Source of the DNA: Hemibagrus wyckioides
Taxonomy: Eukaryota > Chordata > Actinopteri > Siluriformes > Bagridae
Assembly (NCBI RefSeq): GCF_019097595.1
Contig: NC_080727.1
Coordinates: 11,631,001 to 11,695,000 of the forward strand
Reading direction: 5' to 3'
Length of the DNA stretch: 64,000 nt
The position numbers and the translations under genes were made by a program. Shown here in pieces: positions 1 through 46,185 of the stretch (positions within the stretch are counted from its first letter, which is position 1; each line of letters begins with the position of its first letter). The notes below the pieces were generated by a model. That model was not told the origin of the DNA. It saw only the letters and a program-made list of their open reading frames with translations, and made no database searches.

Positions 1-34909
<34,909 letters not shown>

Positions 34910-34910
34910 T

Positions 34911-34959
34911 CTGTGTGTGTGTGTGTGTGTGTGTTTGAGAGAGAGAGAGAGAGAGAGAG
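34911..34959 (+). repeat. (GT)n(GA)n microsatellite at the start of the ebf1 3' UTR
   Basis: CTGTGTGTGT then GAGAGA repeats begin two bases after the ebf1 stop codon. Length variation here would not change the protein but could change transcript structure. Confidence 0.95.
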
Positions 34960-35659
34960 ATGGGGAAAGCCCAGGACACCCTGTGTGTGTACAGAAGACT
35001 CCAGTTGTTGACTAACCCAGCAGTCACTCTCTGAAGGATCACTTTAAACTCAGGCCCTTTTTTAATAATAGAATCACCTTTGAAATGATAAAAGAAAAAA
35101 CACCACCTGGACTATTGTATGAAGTTTTGATGTTGAAGTTTGTATGGAACTGTAGACAATTTTTAATACAAGGGGTAAACACAGCTCTTATAAGGCCAAA
35201 CCCCTCTTCTATTTACTTGAAATGTTGGATTTTGGTTTGACATCTGGTTCCTGTGTTTTTTCTGGAAGGGAAATGAAATGTAAGACATAACGGACATGCG
35301 CTCCAATGTTTTCTATTTATGATTTTGTATGGTAAATGAAGGATTATTGAGTATAGGCTATTTGAAAACATCACACCCAACATGGAACTTTATTCAAAAG
35401 CCAAATTATTCAGAAAGCAGAACTTACAAAAAGAGCAAAACAAAGATGAATTGCACTGATTTTTCGTTAGCATAATTCGCTATGAACTTTACTGATTCAG
35501 ATTGGTTTACAAAGTTTTTCATGGTAATCAGGGTCACACAATGCAAAAAATGCCTCTCTTATTGTTATCCCCAGCTATGTAGATTAAATCATATGTTATC
35601 ACACCATAGCTACAAATTATCATGTGAAAACTGCAGCTACTACAATTCCTCACAAAGTG

Positions 35660-35665
35660 AATAAA
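35660..35665 (+). terminator. Candidate proximal poly(A) signal
   Basis: AATAAA lies about 750 bases after the ebf1 stop, within GTGAATAAAAAAACAG. There is little GU-rich sequence directly after it, so it is a weak candidate. Confidence 0.3.
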
Positions 35666-36214
35666 AAAACAGAATAGTTTATGCAAAACTGTGAATTGTG
35701 TGAAAGCGTATTGCAAACATAAAGAGCCATGCTTTTTGTTTCACCGTTACAAGACCCTGAATTTCTGTGGTTCATTATGTTCAAACAAACAAGTTTGGTT
35801 AAGATCATTTTTCAATACCTATAAAGAAAATTATGTGCCAGAGCAACAAGTAATCTCACAGGTAAAGTAATATGAAGTAAAGTAAAGACTTAACTGCATA
35901 ACTGCATCTCTTCATTGAAAAACAATCAACAGGGAACTGTTTTTAAGAATTAAGTGCTAAATTTCTGTCAGTAGTAAATGTAATACCCCTTTATGTTACA
36001 TTTTAGCCACACCTGTGGAAGTCATCCCACACTGAAATGCAATCACTGACCAATCACAATATCCTGCCTTAATTGTTTTTTAGCTGGTTTCTTGTTGTAA
36101 GCGTATGAATATGCATAGATTATTTTTGTATTGTGTATGTAACATATGCACATGTATGTCCTGCCATAGAGAGAATATCTGCAGCTGATTACTTTAAATT
36201 CATTCATTCAGCTT

Positions 36215-36300
36215 CAATAAGCAGTTTATTCTGGTCAGGGTCACTGTGGGCACAATCACAGGAACATAGGGCACAAGACAGTGATACACCATGGTTACAG
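36215..36300 (-). repeat. L2-like LINE 3' fragment (short)
   Basis: CAGGGTCACTGTGGGCACAA and ATAGGGCACAAGACAGTGAT fit the reverse of a teleost L2-type tail. Short, low certainty. Confidence 0.4.
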
Positions 36301-36711
36301 TTTTTTTAATGATTGTTATTTCACAGTGAACTTAATATACAGACAGCCTTGCATGTCATTAGTTGACAGTATCAACAGTCATTTACAGCATTGATCAATT
36401 TCACTGTGAAATGTGATCCTACTCGTCACTTAAAGCTCTAAACTCTATACTTTGTCAGTGGTAATACAACTACAATATACTCCTCTGAGGTGTGAGCATA
36501 TTTAATCATCTTATCCTCTTTCAGTCATTTTGATGTGTTTGATGTAACATAAATGCCGTTCCTATGCGTGGACGGGAAAGCAAAGCTCAAACACCAAAAC
36601 ACAGTCTGAACCACTTCTACAACTACACCTCAGCTTACGGCAGTGATTGGACACTGATTGCCATTCAGCATGGCACAGATCCTACATACTGATGTAAGTA
36701 CATTATAGTAC

Positions 36712-36862
36712 AGTCACTTACATTTACAGCATTTGGCAGACACCCTTACCCAGAGCAACTTACATTTATATCATTTTATACAACTGAGCAGTTGAAGGCC
36801 TTGCAGTGCTGGGAGTTGAACTCATGACCTTCCAATCATTAGTCCAACGATCAGTAGTGTTT
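36712..36862 (-). mobile_element. tRNA-derived SINE-like element, teleost type
   Basis: The sequence TTACATTTACAGCATTTGGC, then CAGAGCAACTTACATTTAT and GGGAGTTGAACTCATGACCT, matches the order of a very common fish SINE. The GTTGAACTC string resembles a tRNA B box read on the complementary strand. No target duplication was resolved. Confidence 0.6.
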
Positions 36863-38042
36863 TTCATTTAATAGATCAAGGTTTTCCTTTTCAGTGTGGA
36901 ACATGGCAAGAATAAGATACAATGCCGTTTATATGTACAACTTAAATTTCATGTTTTGTTTTTTTTACTGTAGATCTGGCACGGAATCTTCTCCAGAACC
37001 TTCTTCTTTTTAATCAAAGCTTGCAGAATCTATTTTTTTCCAATGGAAGAATCATACTGAAATGTAAAAAATGAAAATTTGAATGAAAAATGAATTTCCC
37101 GTTAAAATCTTTAATTTCTCAAGAAATCAATATCAAATATCAAAAATAACAAAAACTTTCTATGCATCGATGATCAACCCCTAATGCAATATTGCAATTG
37201 TCAAAGAAAACAGTTGCCAAGCCAGAACCGCCAGTCTTCTTTGCACACCATCTTTATTTTAATTGCCATGAGTTTATTCATCAATACACAAACATACAAG
37301 AAAAACCAACATGATTGCCCAGAGGTATTAGTACCCTCGAAATGTTTGAATAGTTTTTGCCAACATTTATAAAATGTTTATGAACAAATGTAGATTTGAC
37401 TGTGAGAATGTGTGGGGAGCTTAGTGTTAGTGTTTTAATGATTTAATGGGTTAATGTTGGACCTATGCTGTTTCTAAATAAGGCAGGTGTTTACCGGATT
37501 GGCTGAATAATACATCAGAGGGGAAGAATGAATTACTATGAGAGCAGCTTAAGCACTGTGAAAGTTACAGCCCCCCTCCTGTTATCATAGGATATCATAA
37601 TTGATTCTTGCTATAATTTTGTTGTTGTTTTTTTAAATGTGTTTTAAAGAATGCAGATTTGTTTTGCTAGATTTTCTCTTTTACTTTGCCAAAGTTATTG
37701 TTTGAAATATATTTATACACCAGAAAGGAGGCAGCTTTATACAACTACTTGCAATTATACATTTGATCTCATGGAGCATCAAGATTTTATCAAAATGGAT
37801 TATGTAAAATACCCATCTAGCATAATGTACGTATCACTTCAATTTTATACATTGCTTTGATTTATTGATTTATTCATGTTTGTTATGCTATGATGTGCAA
37901 TTTTTTTTACGGTTTTTTTTTTTTGGACACATTTTTGTCCATACATTTTGTGTCCTACATCAGTTTCATGTTTAGGATAACACTCATGTTGTTAATCCCA
38001 TCTACATGAGGCCAAGGGTTTATTTTTATACCATTTTAAGTT

Positions 38043-38048
38043 AATAAA
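38043..38048 (+). terminator. Candidate distal poly(A) signal
   Basis: AATAAA in TTAATAAAACTTTGTC is followed by T-rich and GT-containing sequence (TTTTATGTTAGATTTTTTT). That context suits cleavage about 15-25 bases downstream. It would give a UTR of about 3.1 kb. Confidence 0.4.
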
Positions 38049-38662
38049 ACTTTGTCTTACATTTTATGTTAGATTTTTTTATCTAGTGCAAAATTTGTGA
38101 AATGTTAGATTCATGGACCTTACTCACTCAGTGTATCTCCCGAATATAAATATATCTATGCTCTGCTTCACATTTCTGAGATGTTGTTTTATGCACACCA
38201 TGTACAATATCTTTTTCTTTTTAATTATTCATGTACATGTTCAAAGTTTTCTTGCATCTACCAGCAGTTAAAATGCCTTAACCATGCAGAGGCTCACCTG
38301 CAGTGTATTGCTGTGGATTTTGCTGGCAAGGATGTCAAAAAGTGAAAAAGTGACTTGGCACAGGAGTAGGGGTGTTCAGAACAGCACAAAATCCCATAGA
38401 AATATGGTATGTTACTGATGTATTTGTAAAATTCCTGAACTGCCATTTTTTCACTCATAATCCTCTCAGAATCATGTGATCTTCTGAACTGGTTTCTTTC
38501 CAGCAAACTTGCCATAGATTTTTCTATTTATTTATTTATTTTATTAAACATTTTTCCAAGGCATATCATTCACTATTCATCACGGAGGAAGCTCAATTGA
38601 CCCAGAAACCCAATTTCAAATTATTTGACTATTTTGTTCCCACAACTTGTTATAAACTGGAC

Positions 38663-38664
<2 letters not shown>

Positions 38665-38710
<46 letters not shown>

Positions 38711-38731
38711 TGTGTGTGTGTGTGTGTGTGG
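38665..38731. repeat. (GT)n microsatellite with GCGC interruption
   Basis: About 66 bases of GT, interrupted by GCGCGT. Confidence 0.95.
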
Positions 38732-39479
38732 TTATATATTGCTGGGAAGGGAAATGATATAAAATTAAAGCTACTGTAAAAATGATCATTTTCTAATTAA
38801 CTTTGAACTGTAAGATAACTTTTCGACTTTCACAATATTTAATTAAAGTTCCTTCTTGTCTGTGGCTGTTTGTGCTGTGTTTTTCTTTGCAACTGAATTG
38901 AAATCATTTTATTCTGAGACCAGCACAGTACATAAAAAAGAGCTGATGCAAACACGATGTTCTTAAATCTTTCATTTTGAATCAGTATGGCAGCTTGCTA
39001 AGCTCTGCTAACAGCAGTGTGCTAATACTAAGAGTAGAGTGTTTTACCAGGAATGCAAAGGAAAGGTACAGCAATATAACTGATTACAATTACATCAGGT
39101 ATAACACATCAGTGCAAATAGATTACATAGTATACTATTTTAATAACAAAATAACAAACCATAAAGTTTGTTATTTAAATAACAAACCCTAAATTCGAAG
39201 AAAATTATGTTCCTACATTGTTTTGATAAATTACTGTAGACAGTGTGACTTAAAGGTCTGGTTATAACAACATGAATTTCTAATACTCTTACTTATAAAA
39301 GACATTTTATTAATTAAGCACTTAATAGCACACATATTTTAGACGATACAAATGCAAGTATAAACACTACATTATACTGTCAGTTGCATCTCAGTTTACA
39401 AAGCTCATCATCAATACTTTCTAACAGGAATAGATCAAAATTATGCACAATTACATGAATGCAATTAGTGATAAGTAAT

Positions 39480-39850
39480 GGTGGATGTTATTTTATTACA
39501 TTAATTCCCCAATAGGTGGAAGTCATGTTACATTTATATCAGTAATTAACTGCCACTCTAGCCCTATAATATTGCCCCATTTTAATAATGCTAATTCATT
39601 AATGTATTACATCCTAATGACACAGAAAATATGCTCTCTGTGTTTCCATAGCATATTAATAATGGCTCAGGAGTTATGAATTGCTATGCACTTGCAGCCT
39701 AATTGATTCACCATTTGCATTTATGATCATAAGATCCTCTCATTCTTTGTGCACATTTCATCTGAGGCACTCTGATCTGATTAGACTATAAAACCTGCTT
39801 TCTGCTGACCTCAGAGTCTTTCCAGCTGTGCAAAGCATTGTGGGAGAGTA
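39480..39850. promoter_or_regulatory. Candidate conserved enhancer block downstream of ebf1
   Basis: This is a repeat-free block with dense developmental factor motifs: TAATTAAC, TAATGCTAATTCATTAATG, CTAATTGATT and an ATTTGCAT octamer at 39713-39720. No ORF of note. COE loci in vertebrates are known to carry many conserved non-coding elements, so an enhancer is plausible. This is inference from composition only. Confidence 0.3.
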
Positions 39851-40154
39851 AAAAAATAAGAGAGCCTTAAATCTTACACAGTAAAACATACACTATGCTC
39901 ATATGCATGTATTATTAGATTTCAAATGCATCTGACATCACGCATCTTTGTCTTAAAAGGCTTGCTGAATGAAAACGGATTTTTCAGGACCCTAAAAGAA
40001 ACATTTTATTGTACATTACATTACAGCTGAAATATTACATTGAGGTGGTAGCTGCAATTTGTGTCTGGATTTCTTCTGTATTTATTTTTATAAATTTATT
40101 TGTTTTTAAAAAGTGCTTTTAATGTCAAGAATATACATTGTTGTTGATGATCTT

Positions 40155-40315
40155 TCAGCTGCTCCCTACGTGTGTGAGCGGTTGCCACAGCGGACCAACT
40201 GCACAACAACTGGGCACAGGTTTTACGCCGGATGCCCTTCCTGACACAACCCTCCCATTTTTATCTGGGCTTGGGACCGGGACTGCATCCAGTGGCTGGG
40301 AATCAAGAAAATCAA
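40155..40315 (+). repeat. Dispersed teleost repeat fragment
   Basis: GAGCGGTTGCCACAGCGGAC, TTTTACGCCGGATGCCCTTC and CTGGGCTTGGGACCGG are an ordered set of motifs I recognise from dispersed repeats in many fish genomes. It is GC-richer than its surroundings. I cannot assign its class securely. Confidence 0.6.
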
Positions 40316-40341
40316 TACATACAACAGTATTAATAATAATA

Positions 40342-40344
40342 ATG

Positions 40345-40382
<38 letters not shown>

Positions 40383-40388
40383 ATATAT
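40342..40388. repeat. (TA)n microsatellite
   Basis: TA dinucleotides with a TTAT break. Confidence 0.9.
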
Positions 40389-41005
40389 TACATAATGGAT
40401 TTCATATTCCTTTACATTGTGTTCAAAGTTTAGGATATTTTTATAAAAAATATCTTTGTTTTGATTTCTTACTGTTTCTCACCCCTAATCCTACATACTC
40501 CACCCACCCCACCCACAAAAGAAAATCATTCACCTTTATTCCGACTCTGGTGACATGGATGGATATTTTGCCGTGAGAGTAACACATGTAATTAAGTGAT
40601 AGTGCTTAAGGTATCCATTAGCTAATGGATCAGTGCAAGTGAGTGTGTGTCGATTTCACCCCTTTGTACTTAACCCTCTGTATACCACCACCACCCTCAC
40701 CCTTCACTGTGTCTCTCCTACTCCTGCTGTTCTCTCTATCATCCTTCTAAGGCAGGCAGGAATGAATAGATTTAAAATCTTCAGGTTTTGTAGCTTAGAA
40801 CTAGAAATGTGTGTCTTTAAAATGTTTAGTGGTCCACTACCTAATTAGATTTTTGTAGGTGACATCATATCTGGTTTGCAGGTCTAAATAGGAATTACGC
40901 TGCTTCACAGAACAAATTCAACTTGGTCTTATTATGCTCAAATACTACATGAAACCAGGATGAAAAAAGAATCACAACTTAATACAAACAGATTTTTAAA
41001 AGTTA

Positions 41006-41477
41006 CACTAGATAACCAATGTTTGTGTGCACCTGACCATCACACTCATATGTCCTTTCTGAACATCCTATTTCAGATTTAGTCCCCTTTGCAAGTATAA
41101 TAACCTCCGATCTTCTGGGAAGGTGTGGCTATGGGGATTTGTGTTCACTCAGCCACAAGAGCATTAATGAGCTCAGGCACTGATGTCGGGCAAGGAGGCA
41201 AGGAGGTCACAGTTTGCCTTCAGTTCATCCCAAAGGTCTTCAGTAGGGTTAATGCCAGGACAATGCCATTTGAATTTTACCAAACATTTTCTCCTCGGCA
41301 AACCATGTCTTTATAGAGTTCACAGCGGCATTGTCCTGCTGAGACAGTCCAGTAAAAGACCTATACAATTGCATGCTTTACTTTATATGCTTCCAGTAGT
41401 TGGAGAATATGGATGTATATGTATATGGGTATATGCGTGTGATAGTCAGGTATCCACAAACTTTTGGCCATATAGTA
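41006..41477. mobile_element. Tc1-derived short element, 472 bp, both ends present
   Basis: The left end CACTAGATAACCAATGTTTG and the right end CAAACTTTTGGCCATATAGT (reversed: ACTATATGGCCAAAAGTTTG) form a decayed Tc1-type inverted repeat. TA dinucleotides flank it (41004-41005 and 41478-41479). The interior carries transposase-derived text on the reverse strand, including CATCCCAAAGGTCTTCAGTA and AACCATGTCTTTATAG. It cannot code for a full transposase. Confidence 0.8.
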
Positions 41478-42414
41478 TATCTGAAAATATACAAAGGATA
41501 AAGTTTGCACTCATGTCTTGCAATCAAGCCCTGCGAGTCTGAAATAAAAACCAACCACAAGTGTGGTATATAAATATTATACCTGAAAGAAGGAGTCAAT
41601 AATTCTTTATTAACATCAATCTCTAAATGTTGTGTTGAAGTAGACTTGCTGCTAGGAAATTTATGGACTTATGTGCAAACAAATACTACATGTAATTAAA
41701 TTTTAAAACTATAACTGTAACAGAAGCACATTTCATTCATATATATTGCAAACTGTGCCTAGGTTAATAAAAGGAATAGGCCACTTTGTACATATGATAA
41801 CTGGTAAGAGAAAGGAAAGAGCAAGAGAGTAATGACAGAGGCAAGAAGAGACAACAAAAAGGAGTGGCAGGTGTGGAAAGACTGTCATCACACTTTTAAT
41901 TCTCCCCAGACACACACACACACACACATATGCACACAGCAACAGGTGCATGACATCATCATACTGCTGCCTGGCTGGAAAGCTTTTGCAGCACAAAGTA
42001 TAAGCTAACCGCTATTGTGGCCCTCTAAACAATGACATCAACAGCAATTAAAGGCATATGCTATTGTGATAACTATTGATTCATTCTTACCAGGGTGTTC
42101 CAATCCATTTAAATGGAATTGTATTTTCTTAAAGACTTTTCCCTTTATTCTAATGCAACATGACTGTAGGTTTAACTTCAGCCTGCAGTACTGCAATACT
42201 CACAGAAAATGTTCATAATAATGATAAACTTCTAATCTAATCTAATATTCATATTGTGCCAGTTTTCACATAATCACATATTCACATTTTCACATATTGT
42301 GTTTTTTCATAGTTTAATTGTTTTGAAAAATGTACAGTTCTTCATTTACACTTTACTAACGTATATTTAACATATCATTAATAAAATGTTAGGAAACTGA
42401 AGAGTTTTTTGTTA

Positions 42415-42417
<3 letters not shown>

Positions 42418-42451
<34 letters not shown>

Positions 42452-42458
42452 TGTGTGT
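42418..42458. repeat. (GT)n microsatellite
   Basis: About 40 bases of GT. Confidence 0.95.
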
Positions 42459-43014
42459 TGCTGTAAAACACTTCTGCTAAAATCTTTTTTATGAAATTCA
42501 TTTTCCCCCTATTTTTTACATATTCACCTCTACAGCTACAGAATAGTCACATGTCTACATTTATTATTCCACAGAGCAGAGATGCGCTGTGTCATTACTC
42601 TTAAGAAATATTTAAAACAAAACATTTATCATTATAATTTTTTTTTGTAGATTACTAACATTTGCATTTATATTGTTACACTATGTACTGAGTCATTTCG
42701 ATCTTTGCCTCTCTTGTCAGCATTTTCTTTCCAATCCCATAACCACAATGATGATGTCATGGGAGTCAGTGGCCCCAACATACTAAATAATGGAGATAAT
42801 TACAATACCATGATGTCACCCTGAACCCCTTAAATATTTGATGAGCCACTTCCTGTGGGTCACGCAGACTTAGTGTGGACTTTGTAGCCATTGTAAAACT
42901 CGCATTAATGGTCTGGAGCCCCTATAGTGCACAGCAATAAATTTACTGTCTCTCTTTTTCCTTGATACTCTCCCAGGGCTTAATTTCTGCAGGGCTTAAT
43001 TCTTATCTGTATAT

Positions 43015-43022
43015 CTGTCTGT

Positions 43023-43086
<64 letters not shown>

Positions 43087-43087
43087 G
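43015..43087. repeat. (CTGT)n(CCTG)n(CTGT)n microsatellite
   Basis: Seven CCTG units are flanked on both sides by CTGT units, a symmetrical variant pattern. Confidence 0.95.
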
Positions 43088-43835
43088 CTTCCAGTGCATT
43101 TGTAAAGAGAGCTATTTCATGTAGGTGTGCATACTTGCATCAAATATTATCATAGCAAATATCTTACTGTGGCATGTATGGATGTTCTGTCCTTCAATAA
43201 CTAAGTATAGTGCCACAGCACCTTTTTTGAAATGCAGGGCATTACACAAAACAAAATTTCATCCGAAGAACTTCTAATAAAAAGGTTTATACCATATATA
43301 AATGACTGTTTCTCTGTTGATTAAATGCCGTTGATATTTGACTTGCCCAGTCTTGTTTAGTTACTACAGTTGTTTAAGATTATTTATTAAATAATATTTT
43401 CATTAGCATTGCTGTTTAATACATTTAGGAATAGTCATAAAGAACTGACATGATTAAGGAGCCATACATTTTCAGATATGTTAACATTTAATGTATCATA
43501 ACTAATGTTTCTGTAATGTGCTAATTAGGGCAGCTAACAGTGCTTCAAAATTGGATAAAAAGTAGTTGTGTTTTGGTTGGTAAGGATTTGAGCACTAAGT
43601 AAAGAAGTATATTGTAAAGTATTACCAAGAATCTCATAGAATCTTCAAATGCACTTTCATTTGCTCTAATCCAGGCTTCATTTCTTTTGGGACACCTCTC
43701 TTAGGTTTAAAAGAATTGAATCATGTTTGTAGTATTTATCACAGTTTCACAGTTTAACTCTATGTATAAAACTATGCTACCTTATATACTGTATATATAG
43801 ACCTTATTATATACCTTATATTTTGACTGGTAGTG

Positions 43836-43838
<3 letters not shown>

Positions 43839-43880
<42 letters not shown>
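43839..43880. repeat. (AT)n microsatellite
   Basis: About 42 bases of AT next to the decayed Tc1-like relic. Confidence 0.9.
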
Positions 43881-43884
<4 letters not shown>

Positions 43885-44158
43885 TTTTAATTCAATGTTT
43901 TTGTTTAGGAATTTATTTTCTACATTCTTGAACAATACTGGAGATTTCAAAACTATGAAATAACACACATGGACTTAAGTAATCCAATTGTAATGACAAC
44001 AAAAAATAGTCAGTTGTTATTTTAAGACACGAAGGTCAGGTGTTCTGGAATAGTTCTTGCAAGAACAATATTGTCAAGTGCATTTGCAAAACCCATCAAG
44101 CACCATGATGAAATTGGCTCACATGAAGACCATCCCAGTAAAGCAAGACCAAAACTTA

Positions 44159-45406
44159 CACTATATTGCCAAAAGTATTCGCTCACCCATCCAAATAATC
44201 AGAATCAGGTGTTCCAATCACTTCCATGGCCACAGGTGTATAAAATCAAGCACCTAGGCATGCAGACTGTTTTTACAAACATTTGTGAAAGAATGGGTCG
44301 CTCTCAGGAGCTCAGTGAATTCCAGCGTGGAACTGTGATAGGATGCCACCTGTGCAACAAATCCAGTCGTGAAATTTCCTCGCTCCTAAATATTCCACAG
44401 TCAACTGTCAGCTGTATTATAAGAACGTGGAAGTGTTTGGGAACGACAGCAACTCAGCCACGAAGTGGTAGGCCACGTAAACTGACGGAGCGGGGTCAGC
44501 GGATGCTGAGGCGCATAGTGCAAAGAGGTCGCCAACTTTCTGCAGAGTCAATCGCTACAGACCTCCAAACTTCATGTGGCCTTCAGATTAGCTCAAGAAC
44601 AGTGTGCAGAGAGCTTGATGGAATGGGTTTCCATGGCCGAGCAGCTGCATCCAAGCCATACATCACCAAGTGCAATGCAAAGCGTCGGATGCAGTGGTGT
44701 AAAGCACGCCGCCACTGGACTCTAGAGCAGTGGAGACGCGTTCTCTGGAGTGCCGAATCGCGCTTCTCCATCTGGCAATCTGATGGACGAGTCTGGGTTT
44801 GGCGGTTGCCAGGAGAACGGTACTTGTCTGACTGCATTGTACCAAGTGTAAAGTTTGGTGGAGGGGGGATTATGGTGTGGGGTTGTTTTTCAGGAGCTGG
44901 GCTTGGCCCCTTAATTCCAGTGAAAGGAACTCTGAATGCTTCAGCATACCAAGGCATTTTGGACAATTCCATGCTCCCAACTTTGTGGGAACAGTTTGGA
45001 GCTGGCCCCTTCCTCTTCCAACATGACTGTGCACCAGTGCACAAAGCAAGGTCCATAAAGACATGGATGACAGAGTCTGGTGTGGATGAACTTGACTGGC
45101 CTGCACAGAGTCCTGACCTCAACCCGATAGAACACCTTTGGGATGAATTAGAGCGGAGACTGAGAGCCAGGCCTTCTCGTCCAACATAAGTGTGTGACCT
45201 CACAAATGCGCTTCTGGAAGAATGGTCAAAAATTCCCATAAACACACTCCTAAACCTTGTGGACAGCCTTCCCAGAAGAGTTGAAGCTGTTATAGCTGCA
45301 AAGGGTGGACCGACGTCATATTGAACCCTATGGATTAGGAATGGGATGTCACTTAAGTTCATATGCGAGTCAAGGCAGGTGAGCGAATACTTTTGGCAAT
45401 ATAGTG
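44159..45406 (+). mobile_element. Tc1-like transposon copy 1, 1248 bp
   Basis: Terminal inverted repeats start CACTATATTGCCAAAAGTAT and end with its reverse complement; about 29 bases match (through TCGCTCACC). TA target duplications lie at 44157-44158 and 45407-45408. The interior holds one transposase reading frame. Compared with copy 2 (47111-48346, opposite strand) it is near-identical, with one 12-base length difference in the 5' leader. The length is typical for Tc1 elements, which move by cut and paste into TA. Confidence 0.95.
44293..45324 (+). pseudogene. Tc1 transposase, inactive (copy 1)
   Basis: The frame starts at the usual Tc1 ATG ([10 protein letters not shown]) and by comparison with copy 2 should be 343 codons. 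An N-terminal paired-like helix-turn-helix (about residues 5-110) precedes the DDE catalytic domain. Two defects are visible. The first catalytic Asp is replaced by Ala (VLWSAESRF; copy 2 has SDESRF). A TAA at 45187-45189 replaces a TCA Ser codon, cutting the protein at 298 residues. The other catalytic motifs ([18 protein letters not shown]) are intact. The protein might still bind DNA but should not catalyse transposition. Confidence 0.93.
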
Positions 45407-45630
45407 TACCTCTGCTACAGAGGAGAAGTTCATTTAGAGTTGCCAGCCTCAGAAATCACCAATTAACAGCACCTCATATTAGAGCCGTTATGAAGGCTTT
45501 ACAGAGCATCAGTAGCAGACATATCTCAATATCAACTGTTCAAAGGACATTATTGTATATTTCGGCCGCCTTCAGCATTGTTTTACAATGTAGAAAGAAA
45601 TAAACATCAGGAAAGACTATAGACTAAGAT

Positions 45631-45639
45631 TATTTAGAT

Positions 45640-45705
<66 letters not shown>

Positions 45706-45714
45706 ATCTAAATA
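45631..45714. repeat. (TA)n tract with palindromic flanks
   Basis: Arms TATTTAGATCCTA (45631-45643) and TAGGATCTAAATA (45702-45714) are exact reverse complements around a pure TA tract. The whole 84 bases form one perfect palindrome. This is more than chance flanking of an AT repeat. Confidence 0.95.
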
Positions 45715-46185
45715 TAACTCCTTCTATGCAGAAAGAAAGTAGTTCTTGCCCAATTTTTATCCCCTGTCAGTATGGGATTGGCCGCACACCTCTCTTTTTG
45801 GGCATTCACCACATTTGCACAATACTGCATTCATTCCTGATCAGCACATGCTTGATGCGTGTAAGCCAAAGGCAATAGAGCTTCACCTTTAAAATTGTTA
45901 TGAATGTTGAGTAAATCACTGGTTGTGCAAGTTTTAGTATTTAACACTTCAGAAAGAAGAGTGTCAGAATTTTAATAGAAATTCTGTCAATGTGGAATTA
46001 GATGTTTGCCAGATTAAATAAAATACTTTGTGACAATGTCAGGGACTCCTCGTCTTGAGAGATGTCACAATGTTTCCCCCATTCTGTTAGATCTATGACA
46101 GCTCTTCCATTCCTGATGACCAGTACTATTCCATAATACCACATGTATCTTTTACTTCTGTTTGAACTTAATGAGCTACTCATAT

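Larger units (their letters stand above)
34910..38070 (+). other. ebf1: Probable ebf1 3' UTR
   Basis: No coding sequence follows the stop. The region begins with a GT/GA microsatellite (34911-34959) and then AT-rich unique sequence without strong coding signal. Possible ends are an early AATAAA at 35660-35665 and a later AATAAA at 38043-38048, which fits a long UTR of about 3.1 kb. Within it are an L2-like fragment at about 36215-36300 and a SINE at about 36712-36862, which argue that the true UTR may stop earlier. The boundary is a guess. Confidence 0.5.
43885..45630 (+). mobile_element. Older Tc1-like relic, interrupted by Tc1 copy 1
   Basis: The flanks of copy 1 join into one older element. 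Left part (to 44158): TTCAATGTTTTTGTTTAGG, TTCAAAACTATGAAATAAC and AGACCATCCCAGTAAAGCAA. Right part (from 45407): CTACAGAGGAGAAGTTCATT, then translated fragments VASLRNHQLTAP, IRAVMKAL and SISTVQRTL, which are Tc1 transposase N-terminal (paired-like HTH) motifs. Removing copy 1 and one TA restores the continuity of the older sequence. The DDE catalytic half is absent and the ends are unclear. Confidence 0.75.

Noticed and set aside
44071..44292. N-terminal extension of the copy 1 transposase
   Set aside because: It runs through the inverted repeat and into flanking older DNA. The family start is the ATG at 44293, also present in copy 2.
44583..45362. Long minus-strand open frame (259 residues)
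   Set aside because: It is the antisense shadow of the Tc1 transposase in copy 1; the plus-strand frame carries all family motifs.
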